A DNA stretch of 64,000 nt, taken from the NCBI RefSeq assembly GCF_021018805.1, contig NC_086247.1, positions 90,566,140 through 90,630,139 of the forward strand, written 5' to 3'. Every line of letters begins with the position of its first letter. The first letter of the stretch is position 1. The notes below the pieces were generated by a model, which saw only the letters and a program-made list of their open reading frames with translations, was not told the DNA's origin and ran no database searches. Below, one piece after another: positions 13,851-26,853 of this stretch. A program made the position numbers and the translations under genes. Source of the DNA: Prinia subflava. Lineage: Eukaryota; Chordata; Aves; Passeriformes; Cisticolidae.

Positions 13851-16040
13851 CACAGAGGATGGTTGGGAGCAATTTCAAAACACCTTCAAAACCATGACTG
13901 AACAGACACCTTCAAAGTCTTATTCCAAAAGCAACAGGGTAGTGTGCTCACATATATTGTTCCATTGTAAAAGATGAAGAAGCATTTCTCTCCTACGCTA
14001 TCAAGTCCATCAGACAAGCTGTAGCTGACCTGAAAACACAACCACAACACGATGCTGAGGGAGAACAACCAACTAAAAGCAGCAAAAATACTACCAAGAT
14101 GGCTAAAGACAGGGACAGTGGTAGGACCTAACCAGGAACTCAGGATAAGCCATCCTCCACATGAGCAGGACTCCAATCATGGATAAGTATCCTGGCGGTT
14201 TTCCTCACATTATACTAACCCTTGGTTTCACAAACTGTGCTGGAGGGCAGATTAGCTCTCCAGAGCTGAACACACTCCTGCTACCAACAAAGCCCCAGAT
14301 GAAGCTGCAGTCATGCTTGTAGAGTGCAAGCAATAAACTGACAAAGATTTGAAGCACCTCTGAAATGGCTGAAGTGAAGAGACAGATTCTGAGACTGCTG
14401 ATAACCAGGCAGTCCTTCAGTCAGTCAGTACCGTCTACTTGTGGTTATGCAAGGTGAACAGGGACACGAAAAGGAGAGAAAAAAAAATAAGAGACAAAAG
14501 CATACCCAGAAAAAAAGTTCCTAAAACCAAAAAATATCTCTGACCACTTTGCCAAGTAATCCCTGTGGTGAACTCGATGCTACTGCAGAGAGGTCAGCAG
14601 GACAGGTACATAGGCATGCGTGCGGGAATGCTGCTTGTGCTCCCATTCGGGCCAGGAAACGGAGCCTAGCAGGAATGGCCTGAGGAGTCATCGGGCATGA
14701 GCACAGCAGTGGTTGTAATACCTTAGGAGATGGGCAGTCTGCAGGGAGAAAAAATGACAGGCTCACCACTAGCAGGATCTGAGCAATGCTAGCATAAAGA
14801 AAAGGCAATAGTTTACCCCTTCATCCATCCATCCAAATTAAAGAACCAGTTATTTCTAAAACGCCTACAGGGAATTAATCTCACTGCATCCCTGACTGCA
14901 AAAGTAACAGGCAAAAAATTACACCAAGAAAGGAAAAGGAATCAACAAGTATATAAGAAAACATGCTGGGGGAGTGGCAAGGTGTGAGGACACACGTAAT
15001 TACTTAATGATAAGCACATTTCCTCCTTCTGCATGATAACCAGCTTCCACAGGAGCCAGCTCAAGTACTATGATAATGAAATACTGAGTATGACATCAAG
15101 AAATTACATTACCCAGAAGACTTTAGGAAATTTTTCCTATCATATTTCTGCTGAAAATCGTATTCTTGCTCTCCAAAGCAACAAGGTCCAGAAATCATTA
15201 CACCTGGTCTGTCACCTAGGCTGTAAGAAATCTGACCATCTTTAGTTATTGTGGAAGATCATTTTCAAATGAAGATTGTAGAGCCCCTTCCAACAATGGA
15301 ACCTATACAGTGGTTTTTATGATTGGTCAGTTGTGTCACAAAATTGCTGCTCTTGACTGAAAGAGCATGAATATTAATGGCTTATAAATAAAAGCCTTTA
15401 ATGTACATGAAATATGAAATTAGCTTTTTCTGAATGCTAACATCAGCAGGATTTGATTTCCCAAAAGTTCATAAAAGGACTGTAAAAAGGAGTGAGCAGA
15501 GCCACGTTCTACTTTCCTCCACAGTATATGTGCATTAACAGTTTGTTGAGCCTTGCAAAACTAACACACAGCCAGTATTTTCTATAAACAACACTCAAAT
15601 TGTGCACACAGGCTTGATAGACAAGCATCAACAGTACAATCTCCCCCCACTTCCGAAGTGTTTCCTATGGAGCTGGCCCCCCAAATGAGCTGCATGAACC
15701 TTGCTTCATCTCCCTGCCTGGCCTTGAGGATAAGAAAATAATACTGCAACAATAGTTCATTTTGCTTTCTTGCAAAAAGATAGCAGTAACTTTCTAAGAG
15801 CTAAGGGACAAAGTTGACAGAGGAGACTTTGTTCCTTAGACAGGGACAAAGTAGATAGAGGAGCTCAGTCAGAAATACAGAGAATTGAGAGAGAAAAGCA
15901 CAGTAGTGGAAGACAAGAACAGAGCAGAGAGTGAACTGTAAAAATGCCAGCACTAAGCACACTATAATGAAGAATAAAGAAAGAAAAATAACAGTTATTA
16001 CCTTTAAATACAATATTAAGAGGCTGAAAAAAAAAACCCT
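13851..16040. other. JARID2 intron 1 stretch
   Basis: No gene seen. 13870-14800 has a composition unlike its flanks and may include an old unrecognised repeat. The rest is AT-rich unique-looking sequence. Confidence 0.5.
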
Positions 16041-16142
16041 GAAACATAAAAAAAAAAAAAAAAAAACCCCCCAAAAAAAAAAAAAACAAACAAAAAACCA
16101 ACCAAACAAACAAAAAAAAACCAAACCAAAAAAAACCCCCAG
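16028..16142. repeat. A-rich/AC-rich low-complexity tract
   Basis: About 115 bp of poly-A with interspersed cc, accaaac and caaacaaa units. The encoded lysine-rich and phenylalanine-rich frames are artefacts of it. Confidence 0.9.
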
Positions 16143-19100
16143 GCAGTATTACATTTAGTAAAGCCACTAAAACCATTAAATGGCTATCATCCTTTGAGAA
16201 AACTAACATTCCTGCCTGCAAATACTTGCACACACTTTTAGACAGAAACAGCAAAATCTCAAGCCCTGAAAAGCACTTCGGCATGTGCTTAACTCAGAAG
16301 CTCCAAGTACTTCAATTGACGTCAGTAAGAGCATTCATACATTTGAGACAGGCACGTGCTTCAGTGCCTTGCTGGATCAAAACTGAGGGTGCCAATTCCA
16401 CATCTCTTTAATCCACAGCAAAGCCAAAGAGGTCCTTGTGCCTCGCTGCTCCCTTAACTGTGCCACTAAAAAGTCCTGCAGGCTTGCACTGAAACCAGAC
16501 CATTTAAAGATGAGTAGGTGAAAGAAAAAAGAGCCTGGGCATAACTACTGTTTAAGTCTCATAATTTCAGTGACCCTATTTCACATGCAGCTCTTTGGCT
16601 GTATTGATATGGCCAAAGCACCATACCATGAAGGAATGATTCATAGGGTCACCACTGCTGGCTTCAATGGTGAGAAAAAAGCATGTGATGCCACATCCTG
16701 CTGTTCCTATAATTAAAGGAAGCCTTGGGTTTTGTAACTTATTGATTTGACATGGTTTGGCCTTCTCACACTGCTTGGGAACCCAGGGCAAAAATACATC
16801 AGCACTTAGTTTGTGTGCACATTCAATAGACATGAGTAGTTTAAACATGAGAAGCTATCTGAAGTTGTAATTCAGTGGTACAAATAAAGCCATGGAAAAT
16901 TTCTGGATGAATTCCCTTATGTAAGGAGGTCCTTACCTTAAGATGTAGAAAATAGAACAGTACACTGGCTTCTCTTCCACAGAGAAGCTCTTGCATATGG
17001 GATGGGCATGTGTGGCTGTTGAACTAAAATTGAGTAGCAGTTCTTCTATCACATTTAGCAGTGGAACTTAGCCTCCAGTATCACAGCTATCTTCATTTTC
17101 TTCTCTTCCTCTTTTTATTTCTCTCACTGAAGTATAAAATTGTCCAAATCCTACCTAAGCAAGCATAACATGTAACAGTAGTACATTTTGAATTCTATTT
17201 GAACTGATTTTAGCACTTTGGAAATTATTATGGCACTGCCATCACCACAGGCACAAACACCTTTAGCTTCATTTTCACCTGTGAGGCCTAACTTCATTTC
17301 AACGTTATTTAATATTCACCACACTTCCAGCAGAAAGGCAGGACAGCAAAATCTAAATCCGAACAACCCTTAAAACAGACAAAGACAGCTAATTTTGCTT
17401 GCTATGAAATAAAGCATGTATCTTGACTCCTATTTAGTCATAATTTCACAGCCCATTTAAACTCACTCTACTGCTAACAGACGCAATCCCACCCCGCTCC
17501 CTTGCCACTTCACTGTAACAATTTCCCAAGACCAAGTATTTTTCCAGCTACATCACAAACTGCAATATTAAATGAATCCACATTAAAAATCAAGCACATT
17601 TTGTCAGTTCAGTCTTTACCTGCAAAGTCCCCAATCTGAGGTGGGAGTTATCACCTGGCACACGTGAGCCCTGCAGAGGAGAAGGGGAGCAAGCAGCCAG
17701 AGGGAAGGCTGAACCACTCCCTCCCTCCAGTGCAGTGCAGGCTTAATAGTAACCACAGAAATACAGCACTAGGCACCTCACTGGTCTCCACATTCAAAAT
17801 GCTGTTACTGAAGGCAAAAAGCATAAGCTATACATAGGATATTCAACCATAAATTAACAAAAAGGGAGTAGAACAGGACAGGGTAGCTTCCCTTGATACT
17901 AGTTCTTATTTTGTTGTTTTTACTGGTCCAAGGTATCATATATTTGGAGAGAAAAAAAGCTGCTTCAAAATTATTTACCATTAGGATAACCATTATTTCT
18001 TCCAAATTATAAATAGTTCACAAGTTACAGTTACTATAACATTCTCTAAGTCCAGCTTTTAAGTAACATGAAATTGCCTGTCTTACAAAGTGACATTACT
18101 ATGTCCCCATTACAAGCTGAATAACTACAACAGAAAAATTAACATTGGCTTTCTGAGACCAGAGAACATCCCTTTCAGTTGTGGCTATAAAGCAGAAGTT
18201 AGTTGGAGTAGTACTTCTTTTAATAATTTATTCAAAGATCTACTATACCCAAACAAGACTGTAACAAGAAGGCAGTCTTTCTGCTACTGGTGCCTTAATT
18301 TCAAGTTTAAGCTTTTACCAGTCTGCAAGGTGGCAAGACGCCATGAGAATTATCATCATTATCACTATAAGAAGGGGAAAAGAGTGACTGTCAATCAGAA
18401 AATCACATTCAGATATCCATCTAGGTCTTCCATATATGAAAGACACTCAAATTAAGGCTGGTCACCTGGAACACCACCCAAAAAGGAACAATGTACAACA
18501 GCAGCTTAGTTACCAGTCAATTTTAAAAACAAGAACAGAAAGCCTTTTCACTTGGCTTTGAGTTTTATGAACTCAAAGGTCTGAATCAAGTTTTCTAGGG
18601 CTCAAATCAACACAAAAGTATGTTGGATTTTCAGGATTTTTTCAGCTCAAATTGAGTTAAGAAGCTAATTCACCTGGCATATGTGCAGGGTTGCCAATTT
18701 GTATTTTGGGAGTTTTAACATCCATGCTGTAGCTGAGAGACTTGGTTTAGAACTTTGATGTACCAAAAAGACCTGTAGGACAAAGTGGCTGAAAATAATA
18801 CCCATAAAATTTTAAAAAGTGAGAAAGAAGGAAACATATCCCTTCTCTAAGTCACCCTCAGTCTGTCTAATGGGTACCCTATAAAAAGAAAAAAAGTTAT
18901 AAACGTAAGGTGGTAATAGCCTGCAGCACCTTAAAAATCTAAATGCAATTTCTAGGCTTCGTACTTCGTGAACACAGTTTTAGAACAGCACAAGAAACTA
19001 TATGCTAAATATAACAACTAATAAAAATAATGATAAGCATCTCAAAGAGTGAGAGACTGAACAGACTCTCCAAGACTCATGGTTTCTGTCCAGTTCAATA

Positions 19101-20470
19101 GTAGCAACCTGAAAAAATATTTGTACATTGCCATTGACTTGATTCGCTGGCCTTACATAGGCAAGTTCCTCATTGCAGACCTTAAACATGCAGACCAATC
19201 AAAAAAATGTGGCTAGAAAATTGTTATTTAGCTGTTTAAATGGAGTTGTCAAGGTCCAGGGCAGACTGAATTCCTGCCACCTGGGAGCCTCAAAATCTTA
19301 CTCTCTTGGCTGGACTCCCCCAAATGCAGCATACCTAGCAAGACACCCAGTACAAGACTGAAGTTTACCCAAAGCAGTAATAGATTTTTCTTTTCTTTAT
19401 CCAGAACAAGAGTGAAGTACAATCCTCAAAGAGAAAAGAAAGTCCTTCTTCAAATGTGGGAAAGGGCAGAGAAGACCATCCCATTCTTGTGGGCAGTGAA
19501 GGAAAAAAATAACCTTATCAAAATGCCAGTACACAACAAATTCAGAAATATTGTGGAGCATGTATCTCTACCCACTCACATAAAACTGTTTCAAAAATAG
19601 GCACAGAATAAGCATATAGTTGAAAGAGCTGATAATTTCTCCAAATTCACTCCCATCATTTTTAAATGAAAAGTATGCACTGCCTCAACACTCATCTGCA
19701 AGCCAAAGCTAAAAATGAATTCCTTGCAATATATAGTTATCCTAACTTGGCTCAGACAACACAGTATCAAAGTGCAAAACTAAGATTAGTAGATTATGTC
19801 AGAATGAGCTCCCATGGTTTATTTTTGAACGCTGTAAATATCGTTAGCCAGTCATCATAGCACATGTGTGCCAAAATACGCTAATCTCCTGCAACTATCA
19901 CGTCATCCAAAAGATGTCAGATCAGCAAGGCAAGCTTACAGAACTGAAAGCAGAGCACCAGGGACTCAAATACCACAAACCCTCCTGGAGTACAGCAGCA
20001 GGCCACAGTTTCTCAACTTCCTATTATTTGCATTTCTTCTCAGTCACAGATCCAAGGCTGCATTTTTTACAGAGCAAATCAAGGGAAGAACCTGGCAGAA
20101 AAGATGGCAAGAAGCCATGCAGAAAAGACGAAGCAGATTACAGAGGAGAGACATTTAAAAAGGATTAAATCATGCTCCTCAAGTGATGCAATTATGAACT
20201 CTTCGGGGGCATCATCACATTTCTGCTGAACTGATTTAAGCAGTGTCAAAATGTCTGATTCTACCTGTAGCATTTCTACAGGCACTAAATTGAACCTGAC
20301 CAGAAACTACTCCAGCTCCGCAGGCCTGACCTAGATGCAGAAAGTATACAGGGACCTTAGTTTAGCTTTCTCATTTTGTTTTCAGTGTCTGTTTTTAATC
20401 ACACACTCCCATTTTTATGCCAAATAAAAGGAGGTTTTTGTCTCTCAGATAAAAATAGGGGATATTGTTT
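16143..20470. other. JARID2 intron 1 stretch
   Basis: AT-rich non-coding sequence. A 90-codon minus-strand frame at 16576-16848 and a 121-codon plus-strand frame at 18090-18455 show no recognised domain. No repeat family recognised. Confidence 0.55.
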
Positions 20471-20870
20471 GTGACACATCAGTCCAGGATGAGACATTTG
20501 CTGCAGAAATGCTGAAGCAGCTTTACATCTTCTCTGTGTGTACCAGTGGAACGATGATTTCTACCTGGGCCTCTTTCCCTGCTTCCATGCTCAGCCAGGC
20601 TGGTCCCCCCGAACGGCTTCCTGCAGAAGCATAAATTAAGCCAATAAACTTGGCACGGGAGCAGATGGGGTGCACCCCCAGCATCCATCTGCTTCCAGCC
20701 CAAGGAGCCGCGATGCTGAGCCTCGAGCCCGGAGACAGCGTGGCAAGGGTCGCAGCCACTGCTCAGCTTTGCCACGCGTCATGGCCACCCTTGCAGTGCA
20801 GCTCGAGCAGCAGCATTTTACAGCTTCGTATCCCTCATCTGCATAGGGGAGAGTCGGACAAATAGACACG
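20471..20870. other. JARID2 intron 1, small GC-rich island
   Basis: A 400-bp GC-rich block with several CpGs in AT-rich surroundings. It contains an 11-bp-stem inverted repeat (20738-20777). It may be a regulatory element; nothing coding is supported. Confidence 0.5.
20738..20777. repeat. Perfect 9-bp inverted repeat (hairpin)
   Basis: GCGTGGCAA at 20738-20746 is the exact reverse complement of TTGCCACGC at 20769-20777. One G-T wobble and one further G-C pair extend the stem inward, leaving an 18-nt loop. Confidence 0.65.
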
Positions 20871-23800
20871 ACATGCAGAGAGGAGGAGAGCTAGCATATT
20901 TTCAAACAAGACCTCACTGCTATAATTAAAGGGTTTATTCCTTTCCCACAGCCCACACTGGAAATACCAGGCCTCTGTCAGATTACTGAAGGAACAACTT
21001 CAGAACAGGATGTCATTACACAAAGGAAAGTGTGAAACCCGAGCAAGTGAAGCAGCAAATGGTTTTAGATCTTCTACCTACTACTTCATTGAGGAAACAT
21101 TTTTGTGACTGAAGAAATAAACTCACCTCTCCAAATGAAAACCAAGAGCTCCCAAATAAAATCTGCCTATTAAAAATGAAGAAGGATTGTATCCAATATT
21201 CCCAGAAGTAATAAGCCAGCAAAACAACCAACCCATTAAAGATCTAAGAGAACAGCAAATAGATTTTGGCAAACATATCATTTCCTGTATCTGAATTTTC
21301 AGTGCCAAGTAATCCTCACATACTAGACCTGAATTTTACAAGTGATTTGCAGATACTAAGTTTCCTGGTGGCTTCCTACCACTTAAAATTGCTTTAAATA
21401 AAAAAAAAAAAAAAACCAATGGTGGTTAAGTATAGAAAGTCTATGTGTACCATGTCCCACCATTCAACTGGACATTAAAGTCCAGGTACATTTTACCCTT
21501 TTCTCTGAAGTCCTAACAACAGGTCAGCTGTCAGCTGAAGTTTTGGCCTGTGGGGTAGGAATTTAAGGGCCATCAGGAAACACTTAAGGGAAGTTCAGGT
21601 TTGGCAACACTGAAATTTGCATTAATAGACTTGAATTTTAATGTCCCGTTAATCTTACACAGAGGCAGTCAAATCCATCAGCACTATTGTTTTCAGACTG
21701 TCTGCCCACTAAGGCAAACAATGCATCATTTACACTTGGTTTACATTTATAGTTGGGAAGCAAGCCATGCAAAGGACTAAGAGGAGAAACTAGAATGTTT
21801 TAAATGCAAATTTGGATTTCGAAGAAGCATGTATTCCTCTGCAAATTCCACATCTGCTAGATCACACAAAAGCTGGGTGCTTGTAATAAAAAATAATAAA
21901 CGTGTCTCTGCTTTTCCTTTCCCTACTTTAAAATTGCCTTTAAAGCCTTCCTTTCACTTGACTGCTGCAAACTGCAAACTTTAGAAATGAAAGCAGCTGG
22001 TCTTTCCCGTCCATCAAGCTGACTGAATTCAGTCACTATACAATAAAAATGGGCAAAAACAAATCCCAAATCAACCCCCCAAAATATTTCTTGCCTCCTC
22101 AAGAGCTTTCACTTACGTTCAAACCAGGAAATAACAGTAATGTGTATAAAGAAAACATAAATTTTAACGTGGATTCTCTTTAGCTTCAGAGTATGAGATT
22201 TAAAAATTGACCTACTTTATGTAATACTCCCACAGCTGAGTCATCACAGTATCAACTGGTCTCTATCAGCTGCAGGGTATGATCATCTCTTAAAAAAAAA
22301 TAGAAGCATCCATACTGAAATGCCTCTTTTATTATGTTAAAAATATAACAGTCTAACAGTCTGGACTGTTAATCTAAGCAGAGGGGGGAAATTTTGAAGT
22401 TTGAACTATGTAAAGTAGCGCCTGATAATGCAGACGCCGTGCCTTGTAAAAACAGCCTGTAAGCTACAGGACAGAATATTGGAGAAGGCAGCAGAAATAC
22501 AGATTAGTTCCAACTCTGCCGCTGTTACAGCATGTAGCTTCAGGCAAGTAATTTAGACTTCTTTCTTTTTCATCAAACAATAAAATGGAGGGAATGCTAC
22601 TGCCTCGCAGATTCAGCTGACGTTTATACCACACTTTAGCATATGCATAACATTAGCTATTACTACAGAAAAGGAAGGGGTAATACGTTTTTAATGCTAG
22701 CTTAGTAGGCCTCGCAAGAGAAGGTGAAAGTGCTTAATGAACATTAGAAACTCTTCACAGGGGCCTTGATTCACTCTAATTCACTCTGGGCAATATCTTA
22801 CTGCTCCTGGCGTGCAGACCGTCAGAGAGAACAAGAGCCCATTAGTATCTCAGGGCAAAGCATTTGTTGATAGCAAAATAATTATTTAAAGAAAAAAGGT
22901 ATTTTAATTACTAGTTTCTACTTATGTACTATCCTATAGCCACTTACAACATAATGTTGTAGTCTCAAGAGACGAGAAGGAGGTTAAGAGGAACACAAAA
23001 GTAGCTCAGGTGCAGCTAGAATCCTTAAGTTTTTCATAATGGGAAAAGAAAGATTTGAGCAGCTATGCTGCTGGAATTGTTACCGCAAGCGTGAAAGGGA
23101 CCCAACAGAAAAAGGCCCCAAAGCTGACCTGAAATAAGATGCAACTCACACTAAATACCATCTCTGCTGCCAACAGCCTATTTACATTATTTCTTGTAGG
23201 AAGTGGTCAAACTTAGAGCCTGTCATCAGTTGTGGGGATGAGGGAGAGAAATGGCAACTGCTCACAAAGAAAGGAGCAGGGCAGGTGGCTCCAGCTGAAG
23301 CCCTGGAGTGCCCAGGGTCAGGCTCCTGAACAAATGCCCCTGATGCAGAAGAAGGTGCTGGTGCTGTGGAGTTACCATCCCCCTCAAAACTCCCGGAGCC
23401 CACAACAAGCACACGCAAATAGAGAGTATTGTTTCAAAGGCTGCAGCAGACACAGGAGCTCTCAGATGTCTGCAGCATGCTAATCCTGGCCAGGCCTTGC
23501 TTGCCCTCTGTCTGAGGGGCTTCCCAGGCCATCCGTAGGTAAAGCGTGTCACCTCATGGCAGACTACAGCACTTTTACTTCTGCAAGGACAAGGAAACAA
23601 ATCACACGAGGTGACAATAGTGACATTACTCCTTAATTATACTTCACCATCTGCTACAGTGGCAGAACCACACAGGTATTTTAAGGCGGTAATCCAGGTC
23701 TGATACTTTGAGACCTAAACCAGCAAGAACAGAAGATTTGCTATTTGAGCATCACAAAAACAGTCAGAAAAATGCACCTGTGAAATTACGTTCAAGACAT

Positions 23801-24279
23801 CAAAGCTTTTGAGTCAAGAACTATTAATTCCAAGCGCATACTGAACGCAGTCTGGCTTTTTGGTGGATGCTTTACAAAGCTGTCAGTTTTGTGAGGCTGG
23901 AGCCAAAAGGCAATATTTGATATGTAAAGATGTTTGAGAAGGAGGAGGGTAAAGTGAGAAGAAAGAGTTGTATGAGTCAGCCATGGATCTTTTAAAAATT
24001 AAGCGATAGCGTTTTTAAACCACAGGGAAAAAAGATGCATACCAGGATTTCCTCATTCCTGGGTTACCAATCGCAAAAGATAATGTTCCCTAAGTTTAAG
24101 AGAACTTTCAGATGTAAGCACTTACGGAGCGGGGAGCCAAGCCCTGCAACGGCAGCCCACAACACGGAGGCTTTACTCCATTGTTCTCACCACCTTCTTG
24201 TTTTCAGAATTCATTTCGCAAATGCTGAAAAGAAAAAAACAGCAGCAGCAGCCTGAACAGGCTCCACTCCTGATACAAG
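20871..24279. other. JARID2 intron 1 stretch before the CpG island
   Basis: A poly-A run lies at 21400-21415. 22600-22930 is repeat-free with POU-like (tatgcata) and homeobox-like motifs and a mix of CpGs, so it resembles a conserved enhancer by eye. 23230-23600 is slightly GC-rich. No gene seen. Confidence 0.5.
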
Positions 24280-24412
24280 GCCAGTTTAAGCCGAGGTTGG
24301 ATGGGGCTCTGAGCAACCTGATCTAGTGTAGTGGAGGGTGTCTCTGCCCACGGCAGGGGGTTGGAACTAGGTGATCTTCAAGGTCCCCTTCCAACCCAAA
24401 CCTTCTGTGACA
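24280..24412 (+). mobile_element. CR1 LINE 3' end
   Basis: The text ggttggatggggctctgagc, then gatctagtg, a ggtgtctctgccca block, then ggaactaggtgatcttcaag and ccttccaacccaaacc is the conserved CR1 terminus, lacking a full octamer tail. Orientation is plus, so it is antisense to JARID2 in intron 1. It abuts the left edge of the intronic CpG island. Confidence 0.92.
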
Positions 24413-24855
24413 ACTCGCAGTGACATGAGAGGAGCAGGGCCACGAAGTAGCACTTGGTGCCCGTGCGGCGGCTGTGACCTCGCTCCTCACGGCGGAGCAT
24501 CACCTCCGGCCTGGGGGCACCAGGGACCCGGGGTGGGCAGCAGGGCCCGACACCTGGAACATTGTTCCAGGTGCAGGCGAAGCTTGTGCTGGCACCGGCG
24601 AGGAGGAGGAGGCGGCTGCTCGCTCCGCCAGGCTGCCGTAGCGCCCGAAAGTCACGGGCAGGAGACGTGCCACCACGCGTGTCGCCACAGGGCGACGTGA
24701 CCGGCGCTCTGCTCCCACCCTCAAGGCGGCAGGGCGGCCCCGCACCTGCTCACCTGGCCCGGGCCGCCCCCTCCCTCCGTTCCCTGCCTCCCTCCCCCGC
24801 GGCGCCGCCGACCGCTGCCCCGGGGGCTCCTCCCGCCCCCGCCCCGCCTCGGCTC

Positions 24856-24863
24856 TGACGTCA
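24856..24863. promoter_or_regulatory. Perfect CRE palindrome TGACGTCA
   Basis: This is the full 8-bp CREB/ATF site inside the intronic CpG island. The second perfect copy starts 77 bp to the right. Confidence 0.75.
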
Positions 24864-24932
24864 CGGAGGGCCGGGGGGGCGCGGTGCCGGGGGGGCGCCG
24901 AAGGTTCCGCGGCGCGCAGGCCCGTCCCTTTG

Positions 24933-24940
24933 TGACGTCA
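24933..24940. promoter_or_regulatory. Perfect CRE palindrome TGACGTCA (second copy)
   Basis: This is the second full CREB/ATF site, in the same CpG island and with the same following bases (cgg) as the first. Confidence 0.75.
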
Positions 24941-25513
24941 CGGGGAGCGGGGCGAACCTGGCCGGGCGGCGGCGTGGCCGGCGGCCCGCGGGCTCCGTCA
25001 CAGCCCCGGCAACCTGTTGCTGCCTCCGCCGCCGCCAGCGCACCCCGCCGGCACCGCCGCCCTCTGCAAAAAACTAAAATGGGGAGGGGGTGGGGGGAAA
25101 AGAGGAGGCGGGGGGGCAGAACGGTTAAATAAAAGCGCTGCCGTGAAGTTGTGAGCGGGGGAGCACCCTGCACATTGTTCGCCCTCGTCCCTCCTGCCTC
25201 CCTCCCCCGGGAACCGCGCTCTCAGCCCCTGCCCGGCGGTGCGGGAGCGGCGCCGCATTGTTCGCCCCGGCGAGCCGGGGCTTTGGGGCGATCTCTCCCC
25301 CTTTTCCTCTCGCCCCCCTCCCCCCCCCCACCATAAACATCGCGGTTTCCTTCCCCCGCCCCGCTTTTGTCTGCCTGCCTGGGAAACGTGGACGCTTCGC
25401 GTGTTTCGCCAGACTTTCAACCCGTCGTTCCCGTTTCGATGCCATACTTTAAACTCGCCGGCCCCGAGCTCCCCTCTCCTCTGCAATGCGGATGTATTTT
25501 AATTCGGAAATTT

Positions 25514-25538
25514 GGGGGGGGGGGTGCGGGGGGGGTGG
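25514..25538 (+). repeat. Poly-G tract with G-quadruplex potential
   Basis: Runs of 11 and 8 guanines are separated by a tgc trinucleotide and followed by tgg. The G-rich strand is the template strand for JARID2. Similar but shorter runs lie at 24871-24897 and 25081-25117. Confidence 0.7.
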
Positions 25539-25760
25539 AAAGGCGCAGAGGGACAACTCCGAAATAGCGCGCAGCCCCCCACCCGCCCTTCATCCCCAAA
25601 ACCACACACACATCGTTCCACCACCTCCCCCGGGCAGCGTTGCAGCGGGGCGGGCAATCGATAGCGGCAGTCAGCTGGAGTCAACTGCAGCTTTTACCAA
25701 AGCTACAGAATACCGAGGCAAAGTGTCCCGAAGGTCACCCTCCCTGCCAAGGGACACCCC

Positions 25761-26844
25761 TCCGCTGAAAGAAACCGGCGCAGACGACAAGACGCGATAT
25801 AAACTACAACTTTTAAAGCCTCGCATCAAACCCGCCCAAAAGCGAGGGTTTCTGTATCTTTCCCCCCACACCCGCCCCCCCCAAATTTGATTTTTTTTTT
25901 TTTACATGGAGATAAAAATCATTTTTCGCTCTAATGCCTATATGGATAATCCCCTCCGCTTTTCCAAACCTAAGGAAAAGCTACCCTGTGCCAATCAAAA
26001 CGTAACTGGAGCACGAACAAAAATCTAACTACCCATCCACATTTATATGTTTAAAGGATTAGACAATTACGAGGGATTGGTTAAGCGGCTGAATAAAGCG
26101 AAGCAGAAATGCAGCCCAGGCTGCGCAGGATTAGCCCAAATTTTCGAGCCATCATAATGAATTATTTTTTAAACAGCACCGAGCCATTTTCCTCATCGTT
26201 CCACTCAATCCCGAGGAACGCGCTGCCCGTAAGGCGATCCCCGGCTGCTCCGGTGTCTATCGCAAGGCAGGGCAGCCGGGAATCGCACACAGGAGCGGGG
26301 ATGTGGTACTGCGAGAAACCAGCTCGCCATAACCAGACACTCCGTTCCAACTTAAAGGGCTTCCAACAACCACCGCCGCCGCTTCACCAGACGGGGATAG
26401 ACACACGTAGATCATTAAAAAAATCCAAAACATCAACAAAAAAACCCAACCAAAAAAAACCCACCCAAAAAACAACAACAAACCTCTTTTAGCATGCAAA
26501 AGCACAGAATTAAGAAAACCGCTTGAAAATGCTGTTTCGGTGACATTACCGCGGCAGCCCCCCGAGCTCCTCGCGTTTCATCTAAAACTAGATTATGATT
26601 GTGTCATTTGAGGTCAATACATTTATTCACTGGAGGAATCGCTACACAAATCTGGTTTTATAACCGAACTGGATAGCAGGCTTCCCCGTTAAAAGGGGCC
26701 TCCGAAACTCCCCCACCACACCACAGAAAAATCAAATTCAGCATCACATTTGTTCCCAAAGCCTTAGAGCTGCAAGATTAGCTATAAACTTGACATTCAC
26801 TGCCATTTCCTAAAATTAAGAGTCAAACGATATATGTTATGACC
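25761..26844. other. JARID2: JARID2 intron 1, between CpG island and exon 1
   Basis: AT-rich sequence directly after the exon 1 donor in the transcript sense. It contains a 12-base T run (25889-25900) and an A/C-rich tract at 26414-26482. No exon seen. Confidence 0.6.
26414..26482. repeat. A/C-rich low-complexity tract
   Basis: Runs of a with cc spacers (aaaacccaacc type), similar in composition to the tracts at 16028-16142 and 43949-44021. Confidence 0.8.
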
Positions 26845-26853
26845 ACTTACGTA
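26843..26853 (-). other. JARID2: JARID2 exon 1 splice donor
   Basis: The minus strand reads AAATAC then GTAAGTGG. GTAAGT matches the U1 consensus at all six intron positions, and the junction is phase 0. It marks the end of exon 1 and the start of intron 1. Confidence 0.9.

Larger units (their letters stand above)
24420..25760. promoter_or_regulatory. CpG island in JARID2 intron 1
   Basis: This is a dense CpG block about 1.1-2.4 kb inside the intron, with two palindromic CREs, GC boxes (gggcgg), an AT-rich TTAAATAAAAG patch near 25126-25136 and several long poly-G tracts. It could be an alternative JARID2 promoter or a start for antisense RNA. Open frames on both strands are compositional. 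Edges are by eye. Confidence 0.7.

Noticed and set aside
15280..15310. Possible CR1 end (gccccttccaac)
   Set aside because: The match is only about 12 bp and no other CR1 landmarks are nearby.
15801..16284. Phe-rich minus frames resembling membrane proteins
   Set aside because: They are translations of the A-rich/AC-rich low-complexity tract at 16028-16142.
24500..25890. Many overlapping open frames on both strands, up to 162 codons
   Set aside because: All sit in the intronic CpG island and shadow each other; amino-acid content follows GC composition.
25935..25944. CArG-like box (cctatatgg)
   Set aside because: It has only five A/T bases between CC and GG instead of six, so it does not meet the SRF consensus.
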